Shown one piece after another: positions 14,205-15,026 of a DNA stretch of 15,026 nucleotides (positions are counted from its first letter, which is position 1; the number at the start of each line of letters is the position of its first letter). This stretch comes from an uncultured Oscillospiraceae bacterium (GTDB lineage: Bacteria; Bacillota; Clostridia; Oscillospirales; Oscillospiraceae). A model generated the notes under the pieces. It was not told the DNA's origin. It was given only the letters and a program-made list of their open reading frames with translations, and made no database searches. The stretch lies in contig CALDMA010000330.1 in NCBI GenBank assembly GCA_937915075.1, positions 1 through 15,026 on the forward strand. Direction: 5' to 3'. The translations under genes were made by a program, and so were the position numbers.

Positions 14205-14403
14205 TGAACGATACAACATCATCCGGTGTGCAGCCGATGATCCTGCACAGCTTCTCCAGCGTGATCATCGTGATGTTCCTGTTTTTCTTGAGAGAATCCA
14301 GCGTATGGTTATCAATGCCGCTCTGCAAAAGCTGATACTGTGTCACATTATTCCGCTCCATGGTCTCCCACAATGGTCCGTAATCGACTATCGCTATCAC
14401 CAC
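14200..14403 (-). CDS. Small Cro/CI-type (XRE) HTH regulator
   Basis: This is a 67-residue single-domain DNA-binding protein with a YGPLWETMERNNVTQYQLL opening, a recognition-helix region around DNHTLDSLKKNRNIT, and an LEKLCRIIGCTPDDVVSF close. This is the HTH_26-type XRE layout that is very common in Clostridia. The start is GTG at 14403 or the next codon, also GTG (14400); AGGA lies just upstream and suits the second slightly better. It has its own promoter and operator-like repeats upstream, suggesting autoregulation. It may control transfer genes or the cargo. Confidence 0.85.
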   Translation of the reverse strand: MVIAIVDYGPLWETMERNNVTQYQLLQSGIDNHTLDSLKKNRNITMITLEKLCRIIGCTPDDVVSFK

Positions 14404-14423
14404 ATTTCCTGCCGAATAAAGAA

Positions 14424-14477
14424 ATTATATGTGGTATTTTGAGAAAACCATATTGTGATTATACCCACAATGTGGTA
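14424..14477 (-). promoter_or_regulatory. Promoter/operator region of the small XRE gene
   Basis: On the minus strand there are two TATAAT boxes (14429-14424 and 14463-14458), the first about 20 bases before the GTG start. The octamer ATGTGGTA occurs twice on the + strand, at 14429 and 14470, 41 bp (about four helical turns) apart. The second lies in a palindrome CCACA-A-TGTGG (14465-14475). A further TTGTG half-site lies at 14453. This arrangement fits an autorepressor operator. The -35 boxes are weak. Confidence 0.5.
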
Positions 14478-14521
14478 AAGTAAAAATCGAACCGTCATGG
14501 GCGCAGACACAAATCGTTGAA

Positions 14522-14548
14522 AAATGCGTCCCACGGTGGGACGCATTT
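14522..14548 (-). repeat. Intergenic palindrome, copy 4 (terminator-like)
   Basis: Left arm AAATGCGTCCCAC (14522-14534), a central G on the + strand (C on the minus strand), and an exact 13-base complement at 14536-14548. Read on the minus strand it begins 7 bases after the stop of the 90-residue XRE gene and ends in five T. It is the fourth member of the family and the only one on the minus strand, in the sense of its gene. Confidence 0.88.
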
Positions 14549-14554
14549 GGTAGC

Positions 14555-14827
14555 TTACTTTGATTTCAAGATCCGATCCGAGAATACAGAGGCATTGATA
14601 AGATCGGCAGGATCGACCTCCAACGCATCGGCAATATCAAAGAATACATCCAGCGAGAACCCGTGAGCCATGTTCGGCGCTTCGATCGTGCTGATAAGGG
14701 AGCGGCTGACACCGGCCCTTTCCGCCAACTTCTCCTGAGATAAGCCGCGCATTTTGCGGAGCGCCGCAATAGCGATCCCAAGCTGTACGAAACGGTCACG
14801 ATTTTTGAAGGAAACTTCTTTGCTCAT
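14555..14827 (-). CDS. XRE-family HTH transcriptional regulator
   Basis: This is a 90-residue protein with the Cro/CI helix-turn-helix at about 30-50 (SQEKLAERAGVSRSLISTIE), preceded by a LGIAIAALRKMRG helix and followed by VFFDIADALEVDPADL. This is a full, single-domain XRE repressor-type module. A longer frame extends to 14893, but the ATG at 14827 has AGGA 9 bases upstream and starts at the family's usual point. A TATAAT box (14863-14858, minus strand) lies about 30 bases before it. It diverges from the gene at the right edge and may regulate that gene and itself. Confidence 0.88.
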   Translation of the reverse strand: MSKEVSFKNRDRFVQLGIAIAALRKMRGLSQEKLAERAGVSRSLISTIEAPNMAHGFSLDVFFDIADALEVDPADLINASVFSDRILKSK

Positions 14828-14857
14828 GCGGTGTCCTGCCTTTCCGGTAATAAGCAA

Positions 14858-14863
14858 ATTATA
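14858..14863 (-). promoter_or_regulatory. -10 box of the 90-residue XRE gene
   Basis: TATAAT on the minus strand, about 30 bases upstream of the ATG at 14827. No good -35 is visible at 17 bases. The gene may depend on an activator or on the 5'-ward sequence. Confidence 0.45.
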
Positions 14864-14903
14864 CCGTTTCCCAATTCTTCTTTCTGTATTCAATAGAAAG
14901 CTG

Positions 14904-14932
14904 TTGATTTAATTAGTAAGCAATATTATATT
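14904..14932 (+). promoter_or_regulatory. Divergent + strand promoter at the right edge
   Basis: TTGATT (14904-14909), a 17-base spacer, and TATATT (14927-14932) give a good sigma-70 match. Transcription would start near 14940 and cover the leader ORF at 14945 and the partial gene at 14989. Confidence 0.6.
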
Positions 14933-14944
14933 AAAAGAAAGCAC

Positions 14945-14992
14945 ATGATGGAATTGGTAGAGGACACAAATAGAGAGAAGGAACCGTTATGA
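14945..14992 (+). CDS. 15-codon leader ORF coupled to the next gene
   Basis: It starts at ATG 14945 (MMELVEDTNREKEPL) and its TGA overlaps the next ATG as ATGA. Its ribosome binding site is weak (AAAGAAAG). The overlap suggests translational coupling if it is used. It may simply be leader sequence. Confidence 0.3.
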   Translation: MMELVEDTNREKEPL

Positions 14993-15026
14993 AAAACTAT
15001 CGCTGTGCGATCTTCGGTCAGAACAC
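14989..15026 (+). CDS. Start of an unidentified gene (3' partial)
   Basis: ATG 14989 has AAGGA (14978-14982) upstream. Only 12 codons are visible (MKNYRCAIFGQN), running off the window. That is too little to name a family. It is transcribed divergently from the 90-residue XRE regulator, which may control it. Confidence 0.55.
   Translation, partial: MKNYRCAIFGQN

Noticed and set aside
14453..14481. + strand promoter TTGTGA - 17 - TAAAGT
   Set aside because: The match is modest and would drive transcription only antisense to the XRE gene with no + strand gene. The sequence is better explained as operator repeats for the minus-strand promoter.
14941..14975. A complete tRNA-Leu gene
   Set aside because: Only the D-arm-like stretch is present. 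No anticodon stem, variable arm, T arm or matching acceptor strand follows.
1..15026. CRISPR array
   Set aside because: The only repeated units are the protein-coding Cna-B modules and four scattered palindromes. There is no regular repeat-spacer pattern.

Overview
The window reads as the interior of an integrative and conjugative element (ICE) of the Tn1549/CTn type from a Gram-positive gut Clostridia bacterium (Oscillospiraceae-like). The reasons are the moderately GC-rich coding, strong AGGAGG-type ribosome binding sites, and the gene order: Cna-B surface protein, VirD4, Maff2/VirB2-like protein, VirB6-like protein, PrgI, VirB4, C5-methyltransferase, NlpC/P60 hydrolase. No species can be named from the sequence alone.

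Region 1 (1-12342) is the transfer module, almost entirely on the + strand. It opens inside a large Cna-B repeat surface protein that ends abruptly in LPKTGY. Next come the coupling ATPase VirD4, a small secreted or membrane pilin-like protein, a polytopic VirB6/TrbL-like channel protein (apparently starting at ATC), PrgI, the VirB4 ATPase, a cytosine-5 DNA methyltransferase and a membrane-anchored NlpC/P60 peptidoglycan hydrolase. Together these would recruit DNA, energise and form the channel, protect or mark DNA, open the cell wall and contact the recipient. One small membrane-protein gene (6298-6606) lies on the opposite strand inside this operon and has its own near-consensus promoter.

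Region 2 (12343-14160) looks like inserted cargo. It holds an orphan leader-peptide/terminator (attenuator-like) region on the + strand with no gene after it, then a - strand pair: a YjbR/MmcQ-family gene followed by an EamA drug/metabolite exporter.

Region 3 (14163-15026) holds two small Cro/CI-type regulators on the - strand with their promoters, operator-like repeats and terminators. The start of a further + strand gene lies at the right edge, preceded by a divergent promoter and a 15-codon leader ORF.

Three things stand out. (1) A family of four intergenic palindromes (core GTCCCAC-C-GTGGGAC) shows compensatory base changes and sits between ICE genes. (2) A 170-codon +1-frame ORF lies inside the methyltransferase gene and looks like a conserved protein in its own right (overprinting). 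(3) There is an antisense-oriented small membrane-protein gene with a strong promoter in the middle of the conjugation operon.
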